In this document: positions 1 to 7,368 of the stretch, in pieces
Layout of the letters: the number at the start of each line of letters is the position of its first letter
Numbering within the stretch: the first letter of the stretch is position 1
NCBI GenBank assembly: GCA_003524435.1
Contig: DQHP01000117.1
Span: forward strand, 3,007 to 45,326
Reading direction: 5' to 3'
Length of the DNA: 42,320 bases
Source of the DNA: Microbacterium sp.
Lineage (GTDB): Bacteria > Actinomycetota > Actinomycetes > Actinomycetales > Microbacteriaceae
The notes under the pieces: model-generated
The model's database searches: none
What the model saw: only the letters and a program-made list of their open reading frames with translations
What the model was told of the DNA's origin: nothing
Position numbers and translations under genes: made by a program

Positions 1-206
1 AAGCCGCGGACGGCATGGATTACTTCGATCCCGTCAAGCCGAGGCATCCCGAGGTCCAGCAGGATGATGTCCGGATGCGTCTGCGCGGCGGCGGCGATCG
101 CGGCTGCGCCGTCGGTTGCGGCCACCACCTCGTAGCCGTGCGCGGCGAGGGTGATCCGCAGGGCTCGCACCATCTGTGGGTCGTCGTCGGCGATGAGGAG
201 CTTCAT
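1..206 (-). CDS. kdpE: Response regulator KdpE, N-terminal part (cut by window start)
   Basis: Only the first 68 or so codons are present. The translation opens MKLLIADDDPQMVRALRITL, a receiver domain with the acidic pair/triad DDD near residue 8 and a phospho-acceptor Asp in the strand LLDLGMPRLDG. The ATG overlaps the stop of the upstream kinase gene (ATGA at 203-206), so the two are translationally coupled. In the Kdp system the regulator is phosphorylated by KdpD and activates kdpFABC. The naming rests on its position behind a KdpD-type transmitter and on receiver similarity; the DNA-binding domain lies outside the window. If the chimeric kinase upstream is active, this is its most likely partner. 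Confidence 0.85.
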   Translation of the reverse strand, partial: MKLLIADDDPQMVRALRITLAAHGYEVVAATDGAAAIAAAAQTHPDIILLDLGMPRLDGIEVIHAVRG

Positions 207-1804
207 TCCGGTTCCTTTTCATCCGCCAGTGACTCTGCCGCCAGCGGTAGGGAGATGACCATGGTCAGGCCGCCGCCGGGGGTGTCTTCCGGTGTCAGGC
301 TACCGCCCATTCCTTCGGTGAAACCCTTCGAGAGGGCAAGGCACAGTCCGAGGCCGGTGGTGTTGTCGGTGTCTCCGAAGCGTTGGAACGGCTGAAAGAT
401 GCTGCGCTGGCGTTCGGGCGGAACACCAGCTCCTCGATCGATGATGCGCAGCTCGGCCCGCTCGCCCAGGCGGCTCGTTGACACGATTATGTGCTGGCCC
501 TCAGGGGAATGCCGGAAGGCGTTGGTCAGCAGATTCACGAGTACGCGCTGAAGCAACACCGGATCCGCATGCAGTGCGGGAAGCTCGGGGTCGAGCGCGA
601 GTTCGACATCGGAGGGGCCGAGAGAGAGCTCGTCGAGCGCCGCCAGGATGCTGCCGGCCGCGTCCACGTGCGTCGAAGACACCGCGAGCACCCCCGCCTC
701 CACGCGGCTCACGTCCAGCAGATCGGTGACGAGCGTCGACAGCATCGCCAGGCACTCGTCTGCGGTCGCGAGCAGCTCTTCACGATCGGATGCTGAGAGC
801 TGATGAGCCCCGCGCAATCCCCCTATCGCGGCGACGGCGGCGGCCAGCGGACGGCGCAGATCATGGCTCACAGCAGACAGGAGGGCACTGCGCACCACAT
901 CCGTCTCGACGAGCGCTTCCGCTTCTCGGGCGGTCGCGCTGAGATCGGTGTGTTCGATGGCAGCCGACAACTGCGCCACGATCACATCCAGCAGTCGGCG
1001 CGACGGGGTGTCGAGGGGGCCGCCATGCAACTCCAGGAACGCACGGGGTTTGTCGTCGCTGCGACGGCCGACCGGAATCGTGGTGGCGCGGCCGTCGCGC
1101 AGCGGTTCCCCGTCTCTGGCAATGACCTCCCCGTCTGGCGCGATGAGACGCACGCCGCTCAGAGCGAAAGCCTCTCTGGTGCGGGTGACGATGGCGAGTG
1201 CCGCGTTCTCGCCACGCAGAACGTTGCCGGCGATGGACGCGAGTAATTCGGCCTCTGCCGTCGCGCGTTGAGCGGATCGTGCGCGGCGGGCAGCCTGGTC
1301 GACGATCAGGCTGACCAGGATGGCGATGATGACGTAGAGCGCGAGGGCGATCGCGTGCAGTGGATGCGCGACGGTCACGGCCGCCGAGACGAAGTTCTGC
1401 ACCGTGAGACCGGCGAGCTGCACGACGTAGCCCATCGTCTGCTCGGGTGAGTAGGACTGCCAGTTCGTGTTGGCCACGAATGATGCGGCAGTGTTGAAGG
1501 CGAGGCCCTCGGGCACGGCAGGGAGCCCGAGCGACTGCGGCAGGAACGCCTGAAGGCGCTGCAGTCCGTAGACCAGGAGGAAGCCGACGAGGGAGAAGGT
1601 GAGCACGCTGCGCGCATAGGCGCGCCAGGTCTGCTCAGAGGAGGAGTCGACGCCGATGAGACGGTAGATGCCGCGCTCGACACGCAGGTCGCGTGCCGAG
1701 GAGTACACGTGCGCGATGCCGTCACCGAGCGGGCGATACAGGAGCACGAGGACGGCGACGAGCGTCGCGGCCTGGAGGACGCCGAACCAGATCGTGGCAT
1801 CCAT
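203..1804 (-). CDS. KdpA-KdpD chimeric protein: KdpA N-terminus fused in frame to KdpD GAF/histidine-kinase half
   Basis: 533 aa from the ATG that overlaps the kdpF stop (TGATG). Residues 1 to about 143 read as the start of KdpA: TM1, the RPLG motif (24-27), a second helix, the first pore loop with NTAASFVANTNWQSYS (104-119) and the helix AGLTVQNFVSAA. From about 144 the text becomes KdpD: the last DUF4118 helix (HPLHAIALALYVIIAILVSL), the basic linker VDQAARRAR, a GAF-like region (about 185-290), the H-box SHDLRRPL with His314, N-box NLLTNAFRHS, G1 DRGAGVP and G2 TGLGLCLALS. The remaining three quarters of KdpA, all of KdpB and KdpC, and the KdpD N-terminal and universal-stress domains are absent. 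No frameshift or stop lies at the join (about 1365-1390). A deletion that fused the two genes is the simplest reading; an assembly collapse is the alternative. All kinase motifs look intact, so an orphan sensor kinase with a pore-loop input domain is possible. Confidence 0.85.
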   Translation of the reverse strand: MDATIWFGVLQAATLVAVLVLLYRPLGDGIAHVYSSARDLRVERGIYRLIGVDSSSEQTWRAYARSVLTFSLVGFLLVYGLQRLQAFLPQSLGLPAVPEGLAFNTAASFVANTNWQSYSPEQTMGYVVQLAGLTVQNFVSAAVTVAHPLHAIALALYVIIAILVSLIVDQAARRARSAQRATAEAELLASIAGNVLRGENAALAIVTRTREAFALSGVRLIAPDGEVIARDGEPLRDGRATTIPVGRRSDDKPRAFLELHGGPLDTPSRRLLDVIVAQLSAAIEHTDLSATAREAEALVETDVVRSALLSAVSHDLRRPLAAAVAAIGGLRGAHQLSASDREELLATADECLAMLSTLVTDLLDVSRVEAGVLAVSSTHVDAAGSILAALDELSLGPSDVELALDPELPALHADPVLLQRVLVNLLTNAFRHSPEGQHIIVSTSRLGERAELRIIDRGAGVPPERQRSIFQPFQRFGDTDNTTGLGLCLALSKGFTEGMGGSLTPEDTPGGGLTMVISLPLAAESLADEKEPE

Positions 1805-1893
1805 CAGAACTTCTCCGGCGCAATAAGAGCGACGACGAGGTAGATGATCGCGGCGACGGCAAGAGTCACGGCGGCGATCTCGAAGGCGATCAT
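1804..1893 (-). CDS. kdpF: KdpF small membrane subunit
   Basis: 29-aa single-span peptide, beginning MIAFEIAAVTLAVAAIIY and ending LIAPEKF, the usual size and ending of KdpF, which stabilises the KdpABC potassium pump. Its start overlaps the stop of the small upstream ORF (ATGA at 1890-1893) and its stop overlaps the next start (TGATG at 1802-1806), so the original operon coupling is undisturbed. Because no KdpB or KdpC follows in this window, its normal partner complex cannot be made from this locus. Confidence 0.85.
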   Translation of the reverse strand: MIAFEIAAVTLAVAAIIYLVVALIAPEKF

Positions 1894-2030
1894 CCCCATG
1901 CCTCTCCACCCATCGCTTCGCGCTGGTCGGAGCCTCGGGCGCGTGGGCCCGTCTCTTCCACCCCCTTCGCGATCAGAGCGACGAGGGCAAAGAGCGCGAA
2001 AGTCAGCGCGAGGTAGATGATGTCGAGCAC
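1890..2030 (-). CDS. Small membrane protein upstream of kdpF
   Basis: 46-aa ORF with GTG start. It opens MLDIIYLALTFALFALVALI, one hydrophobic helix, then a charged tail AKGVEETGPR and a soluble end rich in Arg, Gly and Glu. It overlaps kdpF by ATGA, which supports translation. Short one-helix ORFs in this position precede kdpF in many actinobacterial kdp operons; no function is assigned. It is the first gene of the kdp transcript, whose promoter should lie in 2031-2139; no clear -10/-35 pair was picked there. Confidence 0.6.
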   Translation of the reverse strand: MLDIIYLALTFALFALVALIAKGVEETGPRARGSDQREAMGGEAWG

Positions 2031-2139
2031 AAGAGTCGATACAACTCCGGTGCGGGCGCCGCGGCCACAATCCTCACGTTTTCCCTACGGCTGAGGGGGC
2101 GATGCATGCGAGATGCTCACATCGGCCGGGTTCGCGGCG

Positions 2140-2730
2140 TTAGTTCGTCCGCCACTCTTCGGCGAGGAGGCCGTAGTTCATCCCGTCCATCCATTCGCCC
2201 GAGCGGTGCAGGGCGGTCTTACGGCTGAACTCCTCGCGGCGCATCCCGATCCGCTCCATGAGCCGCCAAGATGGCTCGTTGGCGGCGAAGCATCCGGCGT
2301 GCACGCGGTACAGAGCCAGCGGGCCGAAGCACACGTCGATCGCGGCCCTGACTGCTTCTGTGGCGTAGCCGTGGCCGACGAACGCCGGGTCGAGCGCCCA
2401 ACCGAGTTCGGCCTGCACCCCTTTGGCATCGTCGGCGACTTCGAGCTGCGCCCACGCGTCTTGGATGCGCACCATGAGGTCGCCGATCACCGTCCGATTC
2501 GTGTCGGAGGTTGGCAGCAGCTCGATGACGAACGTGGCCGGGAGGCGGTCGGGATCGAGATAGCGCTCGCGGAACTCCTCGAGAGTGGCGGGCGCGACGC
2601 CGAGCCAGTGGTTGACCTCGGGGATGCGCCGGAACTCCCACAGTGCGTCGAGGTCTTCTGGCGTGCAGCGGCGGATGCCGAGCCGCGAGGTGCGGATCGG
2701 CCAGGGATCGCTGCGCTGCGGATCGATCAT
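2140..2730 (-). CDS. GNAT family N-acetyltransferase (RimJ/RimL-like)
   Basis: 196 aa. The layout is that of the RimJ/RimL branch of GNAT enzymes: an opening with IRTSRLGIRRCTPEDLDALW, a central beta-strand with ELGWALDPAFVGHGYATEAV (acetyl-CoA pyrophosphate loop, G-H-G-Y-A), then VHAGCFAANEPSWRLMERIG (the A-x-N-x-x-S motif) and an R-x-E segment. Such proteins acetylate alpha-amino groups of ribosomal proteins, amino acids or small drugs; the substrate here cannot be read from sequence. It stands alone, with its back to the alarmone synthetase gene and its 3' end facing the kdp remnant. Confidence 0.85.
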   Translation of the reverse strand: MIDPQRSDPWPIRTSRLGIRRCTPEDLDALWEFRRIPEVNHWLGVAPATLEEFRERYLDPDRLPATFVIELLPTSDTNRTVIGDLMVRIQDAWAQLEVADDAKGVQAELGWALDPAFVGHGYATEAVRAAIDVCFGPLALYRVHAGCFAANEPSWRLMERIGMRREEFSRKTALHRSGEWMDGMNYGLLAEEWRTN

Positions 2731-2858
2731 TCTCCCACCCTAGGAGGAGCCGTGAACTCTGGCGGGCGGGCGCGGATCGTTCGCGGCGGGAGAAGCTCGG
2801 CATCCGCTACGCGCGAACGCACAGCCGGTTCTGAACACGAACGCGTAACGTCATTCCT

Positions 2859-3554
2859 ATGACGACCATTGACGTCACCGAAGCCACCATCAACGAAGCC
2901 AAAGAGCTGCGGGACGAGTTCCAACGGTTCCTGCGCGAGTATGAATTCGGCATGCGCGAGGTCGAGACGAAAATCTCGATCCTGCGCGACGAGTTCACGC
3001 ACGATCACGCATATAACCCGATCGAGCATGTGAAGAGTCGGCTGAAAACGCCGGACAGCATTGTCGAGAAGGTCGCGCGTCGCGGCATCGAAGATCCTGA
3101 CTTCCATCGCATCCGTGAAGAGATCACCGATATCGCCGGTGTTCGCGTGACCTGCAGCTTTGTCGCCGACGTGTATCAGCTGTTCGATCTGCTCACTCAG
3201 CAGGATGACATCACCGTGCGCATCGTCAAGGATTACATCGCCAATCCGAAGCCGAACGGCTACAAGAGCCTGCACGCGATCATCGAGGTGCCGGTGTTCT
3301 TATCGACCGGGCCCATCTCGGTGCCGGTCGAGGTGCAGTTCCGCACCATCGCGATGGACTTCTGGGCCAGCCTCGAGCACAAGATCTATTACAAGTTCTC
3401 CAATCAGGTGCCCGATCACCTCGTCGAGAGCCTGTCGGATGCTGCGGATGCCGCCGCCGAGCTCGACAGTCGCATGGAGCGGCTGCACCGCGAAGCTCAC
3501 GGAGTGCCGCGGCGGCAGCTGGACCCGCCTCCGCCGCGCATCGTCAAGGTCTGA
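2859..3554 (+). CDS. Small alarmone synthetase, (p)ppGpp synthetase domain only
   Basis: 231 aa. It is a RelA/SpoT synthetase domain without hydrolase, TGS or ACT domains, the size of RelQ/YjbM-type proteins. Diagnostic segments are HVKSRLKTPDSIVEK (ATP-binding basic stretch), EITDIAGVRVTCSF, the substrate strand KPNGYKSLHAII (about 128-139) and EVQFRTIAMDFWASLEHKI. Such enzymes transfer pyrophosphate from ATP to GDP or GTP in the cytoplasm under stress. The tail after about residue 205 is Pro/Arg-rich. It is monocistronic, divergent from the GNAT gene, with 57 bases before the next start. The ATG lies close to a TAACGT box at 2846-2851, so the mRNA may be nearly leaderless. Confidence 0.9.
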   Translation: MTTIDVTEATINEAKELRDEFQRFLREYEFGMREVETKISILRDEFTHDHAYNPIEHVKSRLKTPDSIVEKVARRGIEDPDFHRIREEITDIAGVRVTCSFVADVYQLFDLLTQQDDITVRIVKDYIANPKPNGYKSLHAIIEVPVFLSTGPISVPVEVQFRTIAMDFWASLEHKIYYKFSNQVPDHLVESLSDAADAAAELDSRMERLHREAHGVPRRQLDPPPPRIVKV

Positions 3555-3629
3555 CCGAGATACATCCGATCGCCTCTCGGCTCCGAAGAACGTGGGAGAA
3601 CACCCGCATCGGTGACAGAGGAGAAGGCC

Positions 3630-5222
3630 GTGGCCAAACACAGCAGTCCGAGACGATTCATCCTGTGGGCCGCGCTCGTCGGCGTGATCAGCGGGGGTGT
3701 TTTCCTGGCGACAGCGGAGTTGTTTGCGCTGATTTTCGCACGTGCCGCGAGCCCCGTCCTCGCGGTGGGCGGCTTCGTGATCGACATCGTTCCGCAGCCG
3801 TTCAAAGAGTTCGCGATTGCCGCTTTCGGCGAGTACGACAAGATCGCTCTGCTGGCCGGGCTCGGCCTCGCGGTGCTGATTGCCTCGGCGATTTCGGGCA
3901 TCCTGCAGTTCTTGCGTCCGCCCCTCGGAGTCATCGCGCTGGTGATCGCCGGTGCTCTCTCGACCGCGGCGATCGTCACTCGCGCAGGCATGACGGCACT
4001 CGCTTTTCTACCACCGGCGCTCGGCACGATTGTCGGGTCCTTCATCCTCGTGATGCTCACCCGTCGCCTGAAGATGTGGCGGGCGACGGGCGTCGCCGTC
4101 CCAGGCGCCGCGACGAATAGTGCGGAAACCGACCCCGATCCCAGGCCGACAGGAATGGATCGCCGGCGCTTCTTCGTCCTCGCGGCTGTTGCCGGAGCAT
4201 CCGCAGTCATTGTCGGAATCACCGCCCGCGCCGTCAACACGGCGGTGGCATCGGTCGAATCGATCCGCAGCGCCCTGAAGCTGCCGTCTGCGCGCACGAA
4301 GGTGAGCGTGCCCTCGGGAGCCGAACTTGACGTGCCAGGACTCAGCCCTCTGTTCACCCCGAATGATGATTTCTACCGCGTCGACACTGCGCTCACCGTT
4401 CCCACAATCGACCCGGAGACCTGGCGGCTGGTGATCGACGGCATGGTCGAGCAGCGTGTGGAGCTGAGCTTCCAGGACATCCTCGATATGGGACTCGATG
4501 AGTACGCGATCACGCTGACGTGCGTGTCCAATGAGGTTGGCGGCGAACTCGTGGGCAACGCAATGTGGCTGGGGGTGCCGCTGCGCGATGTTCTTGCCAA
4601 GGCCGCTCCGAAGTCCGGTGCCGATATGGTGCTCTCGCGCAGCGTCGACGGCTACACCGCGAGTACGCCGTTGTCTGCGTTGACCGATGATGGACTCGAC
4701 GCGATTCTTGCGGTCGCCATGAACGGTGAGCCGCTGCCACTCGAGCATGGGTTCCCGGTGCGAATGGTGGTGCCTGGACTCTATGGCTATGTGTCGGCGA
4801 CCAAGTGGCTCACCGAACTCAAAGTCACGACGTTCGCTGAGGATGAGGCCTACTGGACCCCTCGCGGATACAGCGCCCAAGCTCCGATCAAGTTCTCATC
4901 CCGAGTCGACACCCCGAAGCTCGGCGCAGCGGTAGAGGCCGGGCGTATCCCAATCGCCGGTGTCGCCTGGGCCCAAACGGTCGGCATCGAGCGTGTCGAG
5001 GTGAGCATCGACAACGGAGACTGGGTCCCGGCCACACTATCGACGCCCATCAACGAAGACACCTGGGTGCAGTGGTTCATGGAATGGGACGCAAAGCCAG
5101 GAACGCACTACGTCGCCGTCCGCGCGATTAATAAGAACGGCGATCTGCAGGTTGAAGAGCGCGCCTCGATCGCCCCGAATGGGTCATCTGGATGGCAGCG
5201 CTCGCTTATTCGCGTCACGTGA
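3630..5222 (+). CDS. Membrane-attached molybdopterin-dependent oxidoreductase (sulfite oxidase family)
   Basis: 530 aa from GTG 3630, chosen because GAGGAGAAG lies 5-7 bases upstream; an in-frame GTG at 3612 lacks such a site. Four hydrophobic helices fill residues 11-145. MDRRRFF then VLAAVAGASAVIVGI (176-197) resembles a twin-arginine signal-anchor, followed by an exported Mo-cofactor domain: TWRLVIDGMVEQRV, Cys298 in ITLTCVSNEVGG (the cysteine that ligates Mo), and a C-terminal Ig-like dimerisation domain (IERVEVSIDNGDWVPA). This architecture is common in actinobacteria; the natural substrate is unknown, with sulfite and reduction of oxidised methionine as family possibilities. No haem or dedicated partner subunit is adjacent. 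Confidence 0.85.
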   Translation: MAKHSSPRRFILWAALVGVISGGVFLATAELFALIFARAASPVLAVGGFVIDIVPQPFKEFAIAAFGEYDKIALLAGLGLAVLIASAISGILQFLRPPLGVIALVIAGALSTAAIVTRAGMTALAFLPPALGTIVGSFILVMLTRRLKMWRATGVAVPGAATNSAETDPDPRPTGMDRRRFFVLAAVAGASAVIVGITARAVNTAVASVESIRSALKLPSARTKVSVPSGAELDVPGLSPLFTPNDDFYRVDTALTVPTIDPETWRLVIDGMVEQRVELSFQDILDMGLDEYAITLTCVSNEVGGELVGNAMWLGVPLRDVLAKAAPKSGADMVLSRSVDGYTASTPLSALTDDGLDAILAVAMNGEPLPLEHGFPVRMVVPGLYGYVSATKWLTELKVTTFAEDEAYWTPRGYSAQAPIKFSSRVDTPKLGAAVEAGRIPIAGVAWAQTVGIERVEVSIDNGDWVPATLSTPINEDTWVQWFMEWDAKPGTHYVAVRAINKNGDLQVEERASIAPNGSSGWQRSLIRVT

Positions 5223-5229
5223 AACTAGT

Positions 5230-5310
5230 CAATTTTGGCGGCCGATTGCAATTCTGGCGGCCACAGATGTCAATTCTGGCCGCCAGAATTGCGTCTGGCC
5301 GCCAGAATTA
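5230..5310. repeat. Cluster of CAATTCTGGCGGCC repeats with a palindrome; probable bidirectional terminator
   Basis: Four related units lie between two convergent genes: CAATTTTGGCGGCC (5230-5243) and CAATTCTGGCGGCC (5249-5262) in direct orientation, the near-perfect palindrome CAATTCTGGC-C-GCCAGAATTG (5271-5291), and an inverted unit GGCCGCCAGAATTA (5297-5310). A related cluster lies at 15239-15300. The position after two facing stop codons and the hairpin potential fit transcription termination, but the repeated units suggest a dispersed element family. Confidence 0.7.
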
Positions 5311-5319
5311 CGGGTCGCC

Positions 5320-6534
5320 TCAGTCCATGAACTCGCGCACGGCCGTCGCCATTGCCGCCACTCCGACCTCGATCGTCGGGTGAATCACTGGCGCGAAGTA
5401 CGGCGAATGGTTCGTCGGGATGTCGCTGGAGACGGTGTCCTTCGCAACTGCGGCTGCATAGGTCGCGGGGTCAACGCCGCCCCAGAACCAGAACACCAGG
5501 GGAGCATCCGCATCGCGCGCGAACCACGACACGTCCTCACTACCGGTGAGCATCCCCAGATCAACAACGGTGCCGTCGCCGAGCGCTCTGTCGATGGCCG
5601 CAGTGACACGTGCCGTGGCATCCGGGTCATTGATGGTCGGCGGAAGTGTGTGATCAGTGTGGAACTCAGGTTCGCGCTCGGCGCCGGATGCCATCGCCTC
5701 TGCCCGTACGATGCGCTCGACACTCGCCAGCACCTTGTCGCGAATCTCGTTAGTCGAGTAGCGCAGACTAAGTTCGAGCTTCGCCTCCGCAGAGATGATG
5801 TTGCTCTTGGTCCCAGCGTGGATCGAGCCGACGGTGACGACGGCGACGTCCTGCGGATCGATTTCGCGCGAGGGGATCGTCTGCAATCGCATGACGGTGG
5901 CGGCGGCCATGACTACCGGGTCGATTGTGGTGTGCGGGCGCGAACCGTGTCCACCGCGACCGTGCATGGTGACGGTGATGCCATCCGCGGCGGCCATCTG
6001 CGGCCCCGGACGCATGGCGACAGTGCCCGAAGGTAGGGGAGTGACGTGTTGGCCGAGTACGACATCCGGTTTCGGATAGCGCTCGAGGATGCCAGCATCC
6101 AGCATTGCCCGCGAACCTGCACCGTACTCCTCGGCAGGTTGGATGAGCACAACCAACGTTCCTGACCATTCGGCGCGCTGGGCAACGAGCCGCTCCACAG
6201 CGCCGATCATCGCCGTGACGTGCATGTCATGCCCGCAGGCATGCATGATCGGCACGGTGTGGCCCTCCGGATCGATGCCAGTGGCGGTGCTCGCATAGGC
6301 GAGTCCGGTGCGCTCCTCGACGGGCAGCGCATCCATGTCGGCGCGCGCCCAGACAACGGGGCCGTCGCCGTTTTTGAGCACTCCGACGACGCCGGTGATG
6401 CCGACTCCCTCTTCGATCTCGAGGCCCAGCGTGCGCAAGTGCTCGGCGGCGATGCTCGCGGTGCGCGTCTCTTGGAAGGACAGTTCGGGGTGTCGGTGCA
6501 GATCGATGTACAGCGCGTCAAGATCGATGGTCAT
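5320..6534 (-). CDS. M20 family amidohydrolase (hippurate/N-acyl-amino-acid hydrolase type)
   Basis: 404 aa, full length for the M20D group. It starts at a short LHRHPELSFQE motif typical of IAA-amino-acid and hippurate hydrolases. Metal ligands appear as Cys100 and His102 in MHACGHDMH, Glu135-Glu136 in IQPAEEYGAGS and His in LGQHVTPLPSG; the lid dimerisation domain follows with GRGGHGSRPH. These cytoplasmic enzymes cleave the amide bond of N-acylated amino acids. It follows tetR by 19 bases on the same strand, so both probably share a transcript divergent from the Dpp/GH3 operon. This suggests that its substrate enters through that transporter (inference). Confidence 0.87.
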   Translation of the reverse strand: MTIDLDALYIDLHRHPELSFQETRTASIAAEHLRTLGLEIEEGVGITGVVGVLKNGDGPVVWARADMDALPVEERTGLAYASTATGIDPEGHTVPIMHACGHDMHVTAMIGAVERLVAQRAEWSGTLVVLIQPAEEYGAGSRAMLDAGILERYPKPDVVLGQHVTPLPSGTVAMRPGPQMAAADGITVTMHGRGGHGSRPHTTIDPVVMAAATVMRLQTIPSREIDPQDVAVVTVGSIHAGTKSNIISAEAKLELSLRYSTNEIRDKVLASVERIVRAEAMASGAEREPEFHTDHTLPPTINDPDATARVTAAIDRALGDGTVVDLGMLTGSEDVSWFARDADAPLVFWFWGGVDPATYAAAVAKDTVSSDIPTNHSPYFAPVIHPTIEVGVAAMATAVREFMD

Positions 6535-6553
6535 AGCGCTGAGCCTATCGGCG

Positions 6554-7204
6554 TCATCCCTCGTGAATGTAGCTTTCTAGCTCCGGTCCTGGCTGCAACA
6601 CCGCCGTGACGATCGCGCGGATCGCGAACTCGCTGGCTTCGCCGAGTTCGACGATCTCGGGATGCAAGAGCCACTGCAATTGCAGACCGTCCATGACGGC
6701 GAGAATACTGGCGGATGCCGCGGCAATAGTGTCGGGCTGAGAGACGCCTTCTTGTGCGCAGAGGTCCTGGAATGCAGCCGTCACTTCGCGGCGCAGTGTC
6801 GTATACCGCTCTTCGAAGTACGCGCGTCCAGGGTGATCGTCAGTCACAGATTCGGAGGAGAGTACGGTGTAGGCCTGGACGATTCCGGGGCGCTGAGCGT
6901 TGGTGAACGCCGTGCGGACGAGATGCAAGAACAGCTCGGGCCCACCAGGGATGTGCTGCTCGACAAGGTCTTCGACATCGGTCTGATCGCGGTAGGCGAG
7001 CACTTCTAGGAGCAGGTTCTGCTTCGACCCGAAATGGTGCAGGACGCCGGCGTGGGTCAGGCCGACCTGCTCGGCAACGTCAGCCAGCGTGCCATTTGTG
7101 GAGCCCTTGTTGCCAAAGATCTCGACCGCAGCCTTCAGTATCTCCGTCCGCTTTTGACGCGTCGCTGGACGAGTGCGCGTTGTGTCGTGCAAGTCGCTGG
7201 CCAC
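6554..7204 (-). CDS. TetR/AcrR family transcriptional regulator
   Basis: 216 aa from a GTG preceded by AGGAGG. The N-terminal helix-turn-helix reads ILKAAVEIFGNKGSTNGTLA, DVAEQVGLTHAGVLHHFGSK (about residues 22-62), the standard TetR signature. The helical C-terminal domain with HLVRTAF and TILAV-like helices would bind the inducer. The gene is divergent from the Dpp-type operon. The 164-base region between them holds two similar inverted repeats, so it most likely represses that operon and itself. TetR control of a glycoside uptake operon is uncommon compared with LacI or ROK control. Confidence 0.9.
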   Translation of the reverse strand: MASDLHDTTRTRPATRQKRTEILKAAVEIFGNKGSTNGTLADVAEQVGLTHAGVLHHFGSKQNLLLEVLAYRDQTDVEDLVEQHIPGGPELFLHLVRTAFTNAQRPGIVQAYTVLSSESVTDDHPGRAYFEERYTTLRREVTAAFQDLCAQEGVSQPDTIAAASASILAVMDGLQLQWLLHPEIVELGEASEFAIRAIVTAVLQPGPELESYIHEG

Positions 7205-7247
7205 GGCATCCTCCTGGGGCTGAGTGTAACGGTCTGATAATCGACAC

Positions 7248-7307
7248 TTGCAAGCTTACTTACTTGTCGGTAATCTCGCTGCAAGTTACTTTCCCCCCGG
7301 TAAGTAA
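7248..7307 (+). promoter_or_regulatory. Candidate promoter and two TetR operators for the Dpp/GH3 operon
   Basis: A -35-like TTGCAA (7248-7253) and a -10-like TAATCT (7271-7276) are separated by 17 bases. TTACTTACTTGTCGGTAA (7256-7273) fills that spacer. A second site with arms TTACTT (7286-7291) and AAGTAA (7302-7307) and a C-rich 10-base spacer lies just after the expected transcription start. Each is preceded by TGCAAG, so the two are tandem versions of one element. The first would block RNA polymerase binding and the second its escape. TTGCAA is its own complement and could also serve as -35 for tetR. Assignment to the neighbouring TetR is by position. Confidence 0.6.
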
Positions 7308-7368
7308 ATGCATCGTACGAATACAGCTGTTCCACCCCTGCACAACGACCCGTGCCCAAGGAGAAGCA

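Noticed and set aside
2031..2139. Possible c-di-AMP (ydaO-type) riboswitch before the kdp remnant
   Set aside because: The gap of about 110 bases is too short for that fold plus promoter, and the conserved core is not visible.
3612..3629. Earlier GTG start for the molybdopterin oxidoreductase
   Set aside because: The GTG at 3630 has a strong ribosome site GAGGAGAAG at proper spacing, which lies inside the extra codons of the longer form.
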